This document shows, piece after piece, positions 46,623-55,196 of a stretch of DNA of 64,000 nt. Source of the DNA: Myxococcota bacterium (GTDB lineage: Bacteria > Myxococcota_A > UBA796 > UBA9615 > JAKLKC01); assembly GCA_023150875.1 (NCBI GenBank), contig JAKLKC010000008.1, positions 1 to 64,000 of the forward strand, read 5' to 3'. Position numbers and translations under genes: made by a program. How positions within the stretch are numbered: position 1 is the stretch's first letter; the number at the start of each line of letters is the position of its first letter. The notes below the pieces were generated by a model. That model worked only from the letters and a program-made list of their open reading frames with translations, was not told where the DNA came from and made no database searches.

Positions 46623-47852
46623 ATGTCGCCTTCCCCCCCGAAGGAGGAGGTCCGCGCCGCCTCGCCCCGTCGCGTCGTGGTCGTGGGTCTGGGCGTCGTC
46701 GTCCCCGTGGGCGTCGGGGTCCCGGCCCTCCGAGAAGCGGCGGCGGGGGGGCGCGGCGGGATCTCCCGGCACCCCGAGGACCGCGCGGCGGCCCTGCCCC
46801 CCGGCGTGGGGGGACGGGTCCCGCGGGAGGCCCTGAAGGGGCGCTTCGACGGGAAGCTCCTGCGCCTGTCCACGATGTCCGAGGCGACCCTGCTGGGGGC
46901 CTGCGCCGCCAGCGAGGCCCTCGAAGGCGCCGGTCTCCGCCACTCCGACGGGCCCTTCCCCGAGGCCGGCGTGTACGTCGGCTCCTACATCTGTCCCCCC
47001 GCCTTCGACAAGCAGGCGAAGACCGCCCTGGCCCTGACGGAGCGGGACGCGGGATCCCCCCGGGGCTGGCGGCTGGACGACGAGCGCCTGCCCCATGCCC
47101 TGAAGTCCCAGTCCGCATTCGACTTCCTGAAGGCGCTGCCCAACATGATCGCCTCCCACGTCTCCATCCAGGGCCACCTGGCGGGGCCGGTGGGGACCTT
47201 CCTGGGCTCCGACGCCTCGGGCCTCCAGGCGGTGGGCGAGGCGTATCACGCGGTGCGCGCGGGCGAGGCGGAGGTCATGCTGGCGGGGGCGGCGTGGAGC
47301 CCCTTCCAGGAGGTCCTGCTGGCCTGGCTCCGGCGCCGGGGCCTCCTGGGGAGGGGGGACGGCGACCTCGGGACCGCCTCGCGGCCTGACTCCGAGGACG
47401 CGGACGGGATGATCCCCGGCGAGGGGGCCGCCTTCGTCGTCCTGGAGGAGCGGGAGAGGGCGCTGGGCCGGGGCGCCCGGGTCCACGGCGAGGTCGTGGG
47501 GTACTCCAGCCGCTTCGCCGTCCCCGGGGGCGAGTCGGACGTCCGGGCCCGGGCCGACGCCCTCGCCCGGGCGATCCCTCCGGGGCTCCCGGTGGAGGCG
47601 GTGGTGCTGGACGGGACGGCGGTGCCCTGGAACGACCGCGCCGACCGCGAGGCCGTGTCCCTGGCCTTCCCCCGGGGCCGTCCCCGGATCCTCCCCAGCG
47701 CCAGCGGTCCGTGCGGCTTCCTCGGGCCGGCGACCGGCCCCGTGAACCTGGTGGCGGCCCTGGCCGATCCCCGCCCGGGCCTTGCCCTGGCCTGCTCCTT
47801 CTCCGTCGACGGCACCCACGCCGTCGTCGCCTTCCAGAGCTCCGCCCCCTGA
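46623..47852 (+). CDS. Degenerate KAS homologue (chain-length-factor-like) 2
   Basis: 409-residue KAS-fold protein starting with VVVVGLGVVVPVG and keeping MIPGEGAAFVVLE. The nucleophile site after GP reads VGTFLGSDASGL, with Asp where Cys is expected, and neither the NAHGTGT nor the KxxxGH motif exists (LDGTAVPWND, PSASGPCGF). It resembles the degenerate KAS at 12674 (GSYI/GSYV, FDFLK/FEYLR, AVGEA/AVGRA). A partner role for the intact KAS enzymes is likely. Confidence 0.85.
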   Translation: MSPSPPKEEVRAASPRRVVVVGLGVVVPVGVGVPALREAAAGGRGGISRHPEDRAAALPPGVGGRVPREALKGRFDGKLLRLSTMSEATLLGACAASEALEGAGLRHSDGPFPEAGVYVGSYICPPAFDKQAKTALALTERDAGSPRGWRLDDERLPHALKSQSAFDFLKALPNMIASHVSIQGHLAGPVGTFLGSDASGLQAVGEAYHAVRAGEAEVMLAGAAWSPFQEVLLAWLRRRGLLGRGDGDLGTASRPDSEDADGMIPGEGAAFVVLEERERALGRGARVHGEVVGYSSRFAVPGGESDVRARADALARAIPPGLPVEAVVLDGTAVPWNDRADREAVSLAFPRGRPRILPSASGPCGFLGPATGPVNLVAALADPRPGLALACSFSVDGTHAVVAFQSSAP

Positions 47853-47874
47853 GGACCGGACGCCCAGGAGCCGA

Positions 47875-48351
47875 ATGCGCTACATCCTCATCGACCGCAT
47901 CGTCGAGATCGAGCCCGGCAAGAGGGCCAAGGGCTGGAAGAACGCCAGCCTCGGCGAGGACTACTTCCAGGACCACTTCCCGGGCTTCCCCGCGGTGCCG
48001 GGGGCGCTGATGATCGAGGCCATGGCCCAGCTCTCGGGGCTGCTGGTGATGACCTCCATCAACTACGAGAAGCTCTCGGTCCTGCTGGGGGTGAGCCGGG
48101 CGCGCTTCCGGGAGTTCGTCCGCCCCGGGGATCGGCTCGTGGTCGAAGCGGAGATCAAGAGCCTCCAGCCCTCGGCGGCGATGACGAAGTGCACGGTCCA
48201 CGTGGACGACAAGCTCGTCGCCGAGGCGGAGCTGATGATGGGGATCCAGCGCCCCCCCGGCATGTCCACGGAGTTCGTCCAGATGCTGGCCACCCGCTAC
48301 CGCATGCTGACCGGCGACACCAGCGCCGGCGACGTGGGGACGGAGGCCTGA
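47875..48351 (+). CDS. FabZ-like 3-hydroxyacyl-ACP dehydratase
   Basis: 158-residue hotdog-fold dehydratase. The catalytic His and Glu are in DHFPGFPAVPGALMIEAMAQ, the FabZ/FabA signature. It dehydrates 3-hydroxyacyl-ACP to the trans-2-enoyl form. It lies between a degenerate and an intact KAS gene; its stop is one base from the TTG of the next KAS. Confidence 0.92.
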   Translation: MRYILIDRIVEIEPGKRAKGWKNASLGEDYFQDHFPGFPAVPGALMIEAMAQLSGLLVMTSINYEKLSVLLGVSRARFREFVRPGDRLVVEAEIKSLQPSAAMTKCTVHVDDKLVAEAELMMGIQRPPGMSTEFVQMLATRYRMLTGDTSAGDVGTEA

Positions 48352-48352
48352 C

Positions 48353-49567
48353 TTGACCCGCCGGGGGGTGGTCGTCACCGGGATGGGGCTGATCGCCGCC
48401 ACCGGCTGCGGCGTCGAGGCCGCCCGGGAGGCCCTGCGGACCGGCCGCTCCGGCGTCGCGCCCATGGAGGACTTCGATCCCTCCCTCTGGCCGATGAACG
48501 AGGGCGCCGTCGCCCGGGACTTCCGCTCCGATCCCGCCTCCCCCGAGGACCGCTCCGTCCAGATGCTCCTCGCCGCCGCCGCCGAGGCGGTGGGGGACCT
48601 GCCCGCCTGGCTGGAAGCGGAGCCCCGGGAACGGGAGGGGCTGGGGATCTCCCTGGGCACCAGCCAGGGGGCGGTGCTCCAGGCGGCCTCCCTGCACCGC
48701 CGCTTCCTCCACCCCGAGGGCCTGCCCACCCCCGAGGACCGCGCCCGCTTCGCCGCCTACCGGCCCGGTTACGGGGCCGAGCGCCTCGCCCGCGAGGTGG
48801 GGGCCCGGGGTCCCGTCACCACCTTCGGGATGGTGTGCGTCAGCTCGGCGATGGCCCTCGTGGAGGGGGCGAGGTGGATCCGGGACGGCCTGTGCGACCG
48901 GGTCCTCGCGGGCGGCTTCGAGGCCTTCTCGCCCTTCGTGTTCACGGGTTTCCAGGTGATCGGCGCCCTGACCCGGAGCCGCTGCCGCCCCTTCGACCGG
49001 GAGAGGGACGGCACGGTGCTGGGGGAGGCGGCGGGCCTGCTGCTGCTGGAGTCCGAGGGGGCGGCCCGCCGGAGGGGGGCGCCGGTGTTCGCCCGGGTCC
49101 TGGGGGGAGGCCAGAACGCCGACGGGGTCCACATGACCGCCCCGGACCGCGACGGCCGGGGCCTGGAGGCCGCCGTGCGCGCCGCCTTCGACGACGCGGG
49201 GGTGGCCCCCGGGGACGTCGGCTACGTCAACGCCCACGGGACCGGCACCCCCTTCAACGACTCCATGGAGTGCGTGGTGTTCTCGCGGCTCTTCGAGGGG
49301 CGGCGCGTCCCCCCGGTCAGCTCGGTGAAGGGGATCTTCGGCCACACCCTGGGGGCGGCCGGCGCGGTGGACGCCATCGTGACCACCCTCGCCCTGGGCG
49401 GCGACCCCCTCCCCCCGACGGTCAACCACCAGGAGGCCGATCCCGGCCTGGACTTCGACTTCGTCCCCGATCCCGGGCGCCGTCACGGTCCCCTCCGGAT
49501 CGCCCTCTCCAGCAACGCCGCCATGGGGGGGAACAACACCGCGCTGCTGCTCGCCGAGCCGGGCTGA
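48353..49567 (+). CDS. Beta-ketoacyl-ACP synthase, intact, second of the cluster
   Basis: 404-residue KAS with VVVTGMGLIAATG, catalytic Cys in GMVCVSSAMAL, His in VNAHGTGTPFND and the VKGIFGHTLGAAG motif. LGEAAGLLLLE replaces the usual GEGAG sequence, a minor variant. TTG start directly after the FabZ-like stop. It is more divergent from the KAS at 44859 than that one is from the KAS at 13980, so the two intact enzymes here probably differ in substrate. Confidence 0.9.
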   Translation: MTRRGVVVTGMGLIAATGCGVEAAREALRTGRSGVAPMEDFDPSLWPMNEGAVARDFRSDPASPEDRSVQMLLAAAAEAVGDLPAWLEAEPREREGLGISLGTSQGAVLQAASLHRRFLHPEGLPTPEDRARFAAYRPGYGAERLAREVGARGPVTTFGMVCVSSAMALVEGARWIRDGLCDRVLAGGFEAFSPFVFTGFQVIGALTRSRCRPFDRERDGTVLGEAAGLLLLESEGAARRRGAPVFARVLGGGQNADGVHMTAPDRDGRGLEAAVRAAFDDAGVAPGDVGYVNAHGTGTPFNDSMECVVFSRLFEGRRVPPVSSVKGIFGHTLGAAGAVDAIVTTLALGGDPLPPTVNHQEADPGLDFDFVPDPGRRHGPLRIALSSNAAMGGNNTALLLAEPG

Positions 49568-49607
49568 TCCCGCGCCCGCCCTCCCTGCGCGCCCGTCCCT
49601 TCCGTCG

Positions 49608-49613
49608 TATCAT
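49608..49613 (+). promoter_or_regulatory. -10-like element just before a GTG start
   Basis: TATCAT ten bases upstream of the GTG at 49623, with no clear -35; an internal promoter producing a near-leaderless message is possible. Confidence 0.25.
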
Positions 49614-49622
49614 CTGCGCCGC

Positions 49623-50693
49623 GTGAACACCCCCAGCGGACATCCCCGGGACCTGGTGGTCACCGGGGCCGGCACCCTGCTCTGGTGCGGCGAGGACCTC
49701 GCCTCGCTTCGCCGTGCCCTGGCCGGCGACCCGGGGGACCTCCCCCGGGAGGAGGTCGCCCCCGGCGAGGTGCGCGGGGTGGGCCGGATCGGCCGCCTCC
49801 GGGCCCACCCGTTCTCGCGCCGCTACGAGCGCTTCGGGCAGATCGACACCTTCTCCCGCTACGCGTTCGTCGCCGCCGGGCACGCCCTGGACGCCGCCGG
49901 CCTCGTCCCCGGGAGCCCCGAGGCCACCGCCTCCGCGGTGGTCCTGGGCACGGCCTTCGGCTGCATGGAGGCCAACCAGCTCTTCGACCAGTTCACCGCC
50001 GACCCCCTGGTGGGGCTGCGGGGCGCGAGCCCCCTGCACTTCAAGGGCACGCTGCACAACGCCCCCGCGGGCTGGTGCGCCGTCGGCTGGCAGCTCCGGG
50101 GCCCCAACGCGACCTTCGTGTCCGGCCCCTCGGCGGGGATGGAGGCCATCGCCCTCGGGTGCCGCATGGTCCGCGAGGGGCGGGCTCCCCGGGCGCTGGT
50201 GGGCGGCGTGGAGCGCCTCCTGGCCCTCCAGCTCCTCATGCTCGAGGGCGGCGACGGGCTCCCCGGCCCCAGCGAGGGCGCGGCGATCCTGGTGGTGGAG
50301 GACGCCGACCGGGCCCGGGAGCGGGGCGCCCCTGCCCTCCTGAGGGTGCTGGGCACGGCCCGCGGCACCGCCCGGGGCGGGGTGGGTCCCCTGCTGGACC
50401 TGCTGGACGCCGCGGGCCTCTCCCCGTCCGACCTGGAGCGGGTCCTGCCCGGCCCCCCGGTGGACGGCACGCCCGTCGGTGGATCCGAGGCCGTGGCGAC
50501 CCTGGCCCTCCCCCGACACGTCGAGGTCGCCCGTCCCGAGGCCCGGATCGGCGATCCCCTGGCCGCCTGGGGCGCCTCGGCGGTGGCGAGCCTGCTGGCG
50601 GAGGCCGAAGGTCCCGTCCGCGTGGGCCCCACGGCGGTCCACCAGGCCGGTGCCGCCGGCGAGCACCACTGGATGCTGGTCCGCGGCCCCTGA
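49623..50693 (+). CDS. Degenerate KAS homologue 3
   Basis: 356-residue protein with the KAS N-terminus (LVVTGAGTLLWCG), VVLGTAFGCMEAN and SEGAAILVVEDADRA, but with Pro at the nucleophile position (GPNATFVSGPSAGMEAI) and no His motifs; the third quarter is shortened. It can be neither a condensing enzyme nor a decarboxylase by the usual mechanism. Last biosynthetic gene of the cluster. GTG start. Confidence 0.82.
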   Translation: MNTPSGHPRDLVVTGAGTLLWCGEDLASLRRALAGDPGDLPREEVAPGEVRGVGRIGRLRAHPFSRRYERFGQIDTFSRYAFVAAGHALDAAGLVPGSPEATASAVVLGTAFGCMEANQLFDQFTADPLVGLRGASPLHFKGTLHNAPAGWCAVGWQLRGPNATFVSGPSAGMEAIALGCRMVREGRAPRALVGGVERLLALQLLMLEGGDGLPGPSEGAAILVVEDADRARERGAPALLRVLGTARGTARGGVGPLLDLLDAAGLSPSDLERVLPGPPVDGTPVGGSEAVATLALPRHVEVARPEARIGDPLAAWGASAVASLLAEAEGPVRVGPTAVHQAGAAGEHHWMLVRGP

Positions 50694-50757
50694 TCCACCG
50701 CCGCCCCTGCCGCGCCCGGGACCCCTCACCGGCTGCCTCCTTCCAGCCGGCCGGGCC

Positions 50758-50776
50758 ATGTATATAATTTGTACAT
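50758..50776 (+). promoter_or_regulatory. Palindromic operator over the -10 of the CarH-like gene
   Basis: Perfect inverted repeat ATGTA-N9-TACAT, with TATAAT (50763-50768) inside it; a weak -35 (TTCCAG, 50741-50746) is 16 bases upstream. The TGTA/TACA half-sites resemble operators of CarH/LitR B12-dependent regulators, implying autorepression. It lies 47 bases before the ATG. Confidence 0.65.
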
Positions 50777-50822
50777 ACTTGCGCCCGCGACGCGCCCCTG
50801 GCCCGCCGCGGGGGGAGGCGGC

Positions 50823-51776
50823 ATGTCGGCGCCCAGGGCGAGGCCCCTGTACGGGATCCACGAGGTGGCGGAGCGGACCGGCCTCTCGCCGGAGCTGATC
50901 CGGGCCTGGGAGCGCCGTTACGGTCTGCCCAGCCCGGAGCGGACCGCCGGTGGCTTCCGGCGCTACGACGACGACGACGTGGAGCGCCTGCGCCTGCTCC
51001 GGGCGCTGCGGGACCGGGGGGTCCGCATCGCCGAGCTGACGATGGCCCCCATCGCGGAGCTGCGACGCCTCCTGGACGTGGAGTACGGCGCGGGCTCCGC
51101 GGGCGCGGTGGGGGAGCGCGGCCCGTCCGCCGAGCCCGGCGCCCCCGCCCCCCGGCTGGTGGAGCGCCTGGTGAGGGCGGCCGTCACCTTCGACGTCGCC
51201 GAGCTGAGGGCCGGTCTCGGGGCGACCCTGGTGCTGATGCCCCCCCTGGTCGCGGCGGAGGAGGTGCTCGCGCCCTTCCTGGCCACCGTCGGCGACATGT
51301 GGGAGCGCCGCCAGCTCCCGGTGGCGGGGGAGCACCTGGTCACCGAGGCGGTGAGGGGAGCCCTCCACGCTTTGGGGCGCACCGGGATCCCCGCGGGCGG
51401 GCCCGGCGCCGGACGGGCGGTCCTGGCCTGCGGACCGGGCGACCAGCACGCGCTGGGGCTCCTCCTGTTCGGCCTGGTGCTGGGGGGCGAAGGCTGGGAC
51501 GTCGTCCACCTCGGGGTGGGCATGCCCGCGGGCGAGATCGCCGGCGCGATCCGGGCCCTGGACCCCGGCCTCGTGGGCCTGTCCTTCGTGGTCGAGGCCG
51601 GCGAGGACGAGGTCCGCCGGACGGTGGCGACCGCGGCGGGCGCCCTCCCCGAGGGGGCGCGGCTGCTGGTGGGGGGGCGCGCCATCGCCTCGCTTCACGG
51701 GGCGGTGCGGGGTGCCGGAGGCGTACCCTGCTCCACCCTGGGGGAGGGGCTGGAGCGGGCCACGGGCGCGGGCTGA
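50823..51776 (+). CDS. CarH/LitR-type MerR regulator with a B12-binding domain
   Basis: 317-residue photoregulator. The N-terminal MerR helix-turn-helix reads YGIHEVAERTGLSPELIRAW with the wing YGLPSPER. The linker leads to a four-helix bundle with the W-x9-EH signature of CarH (MWERRQLPVAGEHLV) and a Rossmann domain with the cobalamin motif DxHxxG (GDQHALGL). In CarH, adenosylcobalamin holds the tetramer on DNA in the dark and light releases it. A GGGGGAGG SD precedes the ATG. It follows the KAS cluster on the same strand. Confidence 0.9.
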   Translation: MSAPRARPLYGIHEVAERTGLSPELIRAWERRYGLPSPERTAGGFRRYDDDDVERLRLLRALRDRGVRIAELTMAPIAELRRLLDVEYGAGSAGAVGERGPSAEPGAPAPRLVERLVRAAVTFDVAELRAGLGATLVLMPPLVAAEEVLAPFLATVGDMWERRQLPVAGEHLVTEAVRGALHALGRTGIPAGGPGAGRAVLACGPGDQHALGLLLFGLVLGGEGWDVVHLGVGMPAGEIAGAIRALDPGLVGLSFVVEAGEDEVRRTVATAAGALPEGARLLVGGRAIASLHGAVRGAGGVPCSTLGEGLERATGAG

Positions 51777-51960
51777 ACGGTCCGCACGGCCCACCGGGCG
51801 GGCGGAGGCCGGTCGGCACAAGTTGAACAGCGCCGCCAGCGGGATCACCTCCTGGGCGGTCTCCTTCCCCCCCCAAGGACTCCACCACCTCGACGACTCC
51901 TCGTCCGAGGTCCGTGTGGTAGCCCCTCTCCCCGCGCTCCTTGCGCCCGCCCCCGCGATC
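51777..51960. other. Intergenic DNA without a supported gene
   Basis: Low-information GC-rich DNA between the regulator and the FG-GAP remnant. A minus-strand frame across 51780-51930 gives a protein-like stretch (WSPWGGKETAQEV) but has no start, no ribosome site and no recognisable family. Confidence 0.4.
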
Positions 51961-52358
51961 GAGGGGAGGAGCTCCGTGTACGCCGGGGGCGCGCCGGCCT
52001 CCCCGCGGCGGCCTCCTGGACCGCGGACGCGGGAGCGGCCGACCGCGCCCTGGGGTACTCGATGGCGGGCCCGGGGGACGTGGACGCGGACGGCTGCGAC
52101 GAAGTGGTCGCCGGGGCGCCCTGCACGCCGACGGCCCACTACCTTGGCGAGGGTTACGCCGCCCTCTACTCCGGCTCGGCGGGCGGGATCCCGGCCTTGC
52201 CGTCGTGGTGGGGGCGGGGCGCCCCCGACGGTCGCTCCTGCCACGGCACGTCGGTCGCCGGTGCGGGAGACGTGGACGGCGACGGCAAGGTGGAGGTCCT
52301 CGTGGGGGCCCCGGAGTGGAGCGGCCCCCTGGGAACCGAGGGGCGGGCGGCCCGTTAG
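51961..52358 (+). pseudogene. FG-GAP/integrin-type repeat fragment, frameshifted
   Basis: Remnant of a beta-propeller repeat protein. The first part, SSVYAGGAPASP, is in one frame; around 52000-52010 it switches to another, continuing SWTADAG, LGYSMAGPGDVDADGCDEVVAGAP, shown here in pieces, and a second unit, SVAGAGDVDGDGKVEVLVGAP, also shown as GAGDVDGDGK and VLVGAP. These GDVDGDG...VVGAP units are the calcium-binding FG-GAP signature. No signal peptide and no intact start; the reading ends with TAG at 52356. About 2 of the usual 6-7 blades remain. A short hairpin (CTCC-N7-GGAG) follows the stop. Confidence 0.7.
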
Positions 52359-52509
52359 GACTCCTCTGAGCGGAGTTTGCCTGCTTCCCTGCATGCTGCC
52401 GCTTGAATCGGGCAGCCGGACGGAGGTAGCGTGCCTCCATGGAGCAGCAGGTGGAGCGCTCGACCGTCCCGATCCCCCGTCGACGTTCATCCATCACCGA
52501 GCTGGAGTC

Positions 52510-53013
52510 ATGCGTGCGTTCCTTGTCGCGCTGTCGCTGCTGAGCGCCGCCGCGGGGCGTGGTGGCGACTGTGAGTGGCGTTCGTCGTATGCTGCGGCGC
52601 GAGACACTGTACGATTGGGGGACGTGACTCGCCTACGCCGGCTGCTGGACGTCGATCCCGCACTGGTGACCTGCCGCGAAGCGGGAAGCGGCTTCTCGTT
52701 GATCCATTGGTGGAGTATCGGGTTCGGCCCACGTCTCGAGATCCTGAACCTACTGGTGGCCAGCGGCGCCGCGGTCGATGCGCTCGATTCGCGCGGTCGC
52801 AACCTGCTGCACCTGGTGCTCGTCGAAGGCGAGGACCAGCCCCATCCCGTGCCGCTCTCCGTGATCGACGCCCTGCTCGCCTATGGCCTCGATCCCGCGG
52901 TGCGAGATCATCGCGGCAGGACGCCCTGCGATTACGCCCGCGACAGTTCCCATGCCAGCACTCGACAAGCGATGTCGCGTTGGTGCCCGGCAGACGAGGG
53001 ACGCCCGCGCTGA
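52510..53013 (+). CDS. Exported ankyrin-repeat protein
   Basis: 167 residues with a short signal peptide (MRAFLVALSLLSAAAG). Ankyrin-like units follow: VTRLRRLLDVDPALVT, LEILNLLVASGAAVDALDSRG, NLLHLVLVEGE and DALLAYGLDPAVRDHRGRTP. It probably mediates protein contacts in the periplasm. Codon use is visibly less GC-saturated than the neighbours (e.g. ctgtacgattgg), and it sits beside a decayed gene, suggesting recent acquisition. No ribosome site stronger than GGAG. Confidence 0.75.
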   Translation: MRAFLVALSLLSAAAGRGGDCEWRSSYAAARDTVRLGDVTRLRRLLDVDPALVTCREAGSGFSLIHWWSIGFGPRLEILNLLVASGAAVDALDSRGRNLLHLVLVEGEDQPHPVPLSVIDALLAYGLDPAVRDHRGRTPCDYARDSSHASTRQAMSRWCPADEGRPR

Positions 53014-53083
53014 TCGGTCGGGCGGCGGTCGGGCCCCGCGGAACGCCCTACGTCCACCTTCCCGCCACCGCACTCCTCGTCTC

Positions 53084-54025
53084 CTACGCGTCCGCTCCGC
53101 CCCTCCCCCTCGGCCCCCCCACCGCCTCGACGAGGGCCTCGTCCAGCCGGGGATATCGGAAGGCGTATCCCAGGGCCTCGGCTCGGGCCGGGATCGCCCG
53201 CTGGCTCCCGAGCAGAACGCCGGCCATCTCGCCCAGGGCGAGGCGCAGGACCCAGCTGGGTGCGGGTGGGGCCAGGGCGGGGCGGCCCAGCGCCCGGGCG
53301 AGGGAGGCCGCCAGCTCCCGCTGGGTGACCGCCCCAGGGGCGACGGCGTGGATCGGGCCCTTCGCCCCGGGCTCGTCCAGGGCCAGGAGCACCAGGCCCA
53401 CGACGTCGTCGGCATGGATCCAGGGGACCCATTGCCTCCCCGAGCCCAACCGGCCCCCGAGCCCCAGACGGTAGGCCGGCAGCATCTTCGGCAGCGCCCC
53501 GCCCTCCCGGCCCAGCACCACCCCGATCCGGAGCGTGACCACCCGGATCCCCAGGTCCGAGGCGGCCCGGGCCTCCGCCTCCCAGGCGAGGCAGGTCTCC
53601 GCGAGGAAGTCCTGACCCGGGGGCGACTCCTCGGTGAGCGTCTCGTCTCCCCGGTCGCCGTAGTACCCCACGGCGGAGGCCGAGACCAGGACCGCCGGAG
53701 GCCGCTCCGCCCCCCGGAGCCCCTCCACCAGCGCCCGGGTCCCCAGCACCCGGCTGTCCAAGATCCTTGCCTTGCGCGCCTCGGTCCACCGCCCCCCGGC
53801 CACCGGCTCGCCGGCGAGGTGCACCACGGCGTCGCCCCCCTGGAGGCCGGCCGCGGGGAACGGCTCTCCGTGAGCGGGCGTAGCGAAGGCCTCCGCTGCC
53901 CCCGGCACGCTCCACCCCGCCCCCGTGGAACGGGACAGCACCCTCACCCGATCCCCCCTCGCCGCGAGGGCCGCGCACACCTTCCTCCCAAGGAACCCCG
54001 TCGCCCCTGTCACCAGAACGTCCAT
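53084..54025 (-). CDS. TIGR01777-type SDR epimerase
   Basis: 313-residue extended SDR of the YfcH/SDR39U1 group: VLVTGATGFLGRKV, VVHLAGEPVAGGRW, SASAVGYYGDRGDE and the C-terminal DUF1731-like domain (LALGEMAGVLLGSQR followed by YAFRYP). The SAVGYYG and WIPxxHxDDV-like WVPWIHADDV elements identify the family, whose substrate is unknown. Confidence 0.9.
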   Translation of the reverse strand: MDVLVTGATGFLGRKVCAALAARGDRVRVLSRSTGAGWSVPGAAEAFATPAHGEPFPAAGLQGGDAVVHLAGEPVAGGRWTEARKARILDSRVLGTRALVEGLRGAERPPAVLVSASAVGYYGDRGDETLTEESPPGQDFLAETCLAWEAEARAASDLGIRVVTLRIGVVLGREGGALPKMLPAYRLGLGGRLGSGRQWVPWIHADDVVGLVLLALDEPGAKGPIHAVAPGAVTQRELAASLARALGRPALAPPAPSWVLRLALGEMAGVLLGSQRAIPARAEALGYAFRYPRLDEALVEAVGGPRGRGGADA

Positions 54026-54158
54026 GTTCCTGTCCCTTCCGCGCGCCGCCGCGAGCCTTCCCTCCGTTCCCGGAGAGTGCGTCCGACGATTACTTACGAA
54101 ATCTAGACACAGATCCCATCGCGGCCACTGGGATCACCCCGGCCGTGCGGGCTGGACC

Positions 54159-54188
54159 TTGACCCGCCTCCCTCGACCCGCCTATGCT
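54159..54188 (+). promoter_or_regulatory. Sigma-70-type promoter of the VWA lipoprotein gene
   Basis: TTGACC, 18-base spacer, TATGCT; leader about 14-20 bases with GGAGG before the ATG. The 54026-54158 part includes a locally AT-rich segment near 54090 that might serve the divergent epimerase. Confidence 0.6.
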
Positions 54189-54208
54189 GGCGGCGGAGGC
54201 CCATCGGC

Positions 54209-55156
54209 ATGCGGTCCTACCAGAGCCATCTCGTCCTCGCCGCTGCCGCCCTGGCGGCGGCCGGTTGCAGCGACTTCGGGGTGAACCGGGTCCAGTACCA
54301 CGAGGAGTTCACCCAGGTCTTCGACCCCGTGGTGGTGGACGTCCTGTTCGTGGTCGACAACTCGGGCACGATGACCGAGGAGCAGGAGCTCCTCCACACG
54401 TCGTTCACGGGCCTCACCTCGCTGCTCTCCGACCTCGACGCCGACTTCCAGGTGGGGGTCATCACCACCGACGTCGAGGACCCGGAGCAGAGCGGCAGGC
54501 TCCAGGGCGACGTGCCCATCATGACGCCGGACACTCCGGACCTGGAGGCGGTGTTCGCCGCCTCGGCCAACGTCGGCACCCGGGGGGACCGCACCGAGCA
54601 GGGGCTGGAGGCGGTTCGCCTCGCCACGACCGCGGCGGTCCAGGACGGATCGAACACCGGCTTCTTCCGGACCGGCGCCACCCTGGACGTGGTGATCGTC
54701 AGTGACGAGGACGACAACTCCCCCGACACCGTGCAGTCCTACGTTGAGGCGCTCCAGGCGTTCAAGGGCGACGACCCGGTGCACGTCTCGGGGGTCATCG
54801 GCGACCTCCCCGACGGCTGCGTCTCGCCCGCGGCGGAGGCCGAGGCGGGCATGCGCTACGCCGAGGCCGCCCAGCTCACCGCGGGGCACGTCGGTTCCAT
54901 CTGCCTGCCGGACTGGACCCCCCTGTTCGAGCAGATCGGTTTCGACCTCGCCGGCGCCGGCGACACCTTCGTGCTGGCGGACCTCCCCGACTCCGACACC
55001 CTCGAGGTCCGGGTGGACGGGGTGCTGATGGTCGAGCTCTCCCCCGACCGGATCCAGGACGGCTGGACCTACGACCCCGCCCAGAACGCCATCATCTTCA
55101 CCGGCTTCGCGGTCCCCCGCTCCGGGCAGAAGGTGTTGGTCAGCTACTTCAAGTAG
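54209..55156 (+). CDS. VWA-domain lipoprotein
   Basis: 315-residue lipoprotein (lipobox LAAAGC). The von Willebrand factor A domain has the MIDAS motif DNSGTMTEE, a central GVITTDVEDP and DVVIVSDEDDNSPD, and begins right after a short tether. A C-terminal beta-rich part (TLEVRVDGVLM, YDPAQNAIIFTG) is like domains that follow VWA in many deltaproteobacterial lipoproteins. Metal-dependent protein binding at the envelope is expected; the ligand is unknown. Confidence 0.88.
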   Translation: MRSYQSHLVLAAAALAAAGCSDFGVNRVQYHEEFTQVFDPVVVDVLFVVDNSGTMTEEQELLHTSFTGLTSLLSDLDADFQVGVITTDVEDPEQSGRLQGDVPIMTPDTPDLEAVFAASANVGTRGDRTEQGLEAVRLATTAAVQDGSNTGFFRTGATLDVVIVSDEDDNSPDTVQSYVEALQAFKGDDPVHVSGVIGDLPDGCVSPAAEAEAGMRYAEAAQLTAGHVGSICLPDWTPLFEQIGFDLAGAGDTFVLADLPDSDTLEVRVDGVLMVELSPDRIQDGWTYDPAQNAIIFTGFAVPRSGQKVLVSYFK

Positions 55157-55196
55157 CCGGGGCCGCCCCCCGGGGATCGGTCGGGCAGGCGAGCGG

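Noticed and set aside
44859-50693. Aryl-polyene biosynthesis cluster
   Set aside because: KAS/CLF/ACP/FabZ fit, but no ammonia lyase, thioesterase or ketoreductase is present and the SDR has enoyl-reductase spacing. Kept as an unnamed fatty-acid-like cluster.
51340-52497. Minus-strand frame with a protein-like stretch (WSPWGGKETAQEV) near 51.85 kb
   Set aside because: The plausible bit is short, lies in a different frame from the long open reading, and no family is recognised; possible transposase remnant but not supported.
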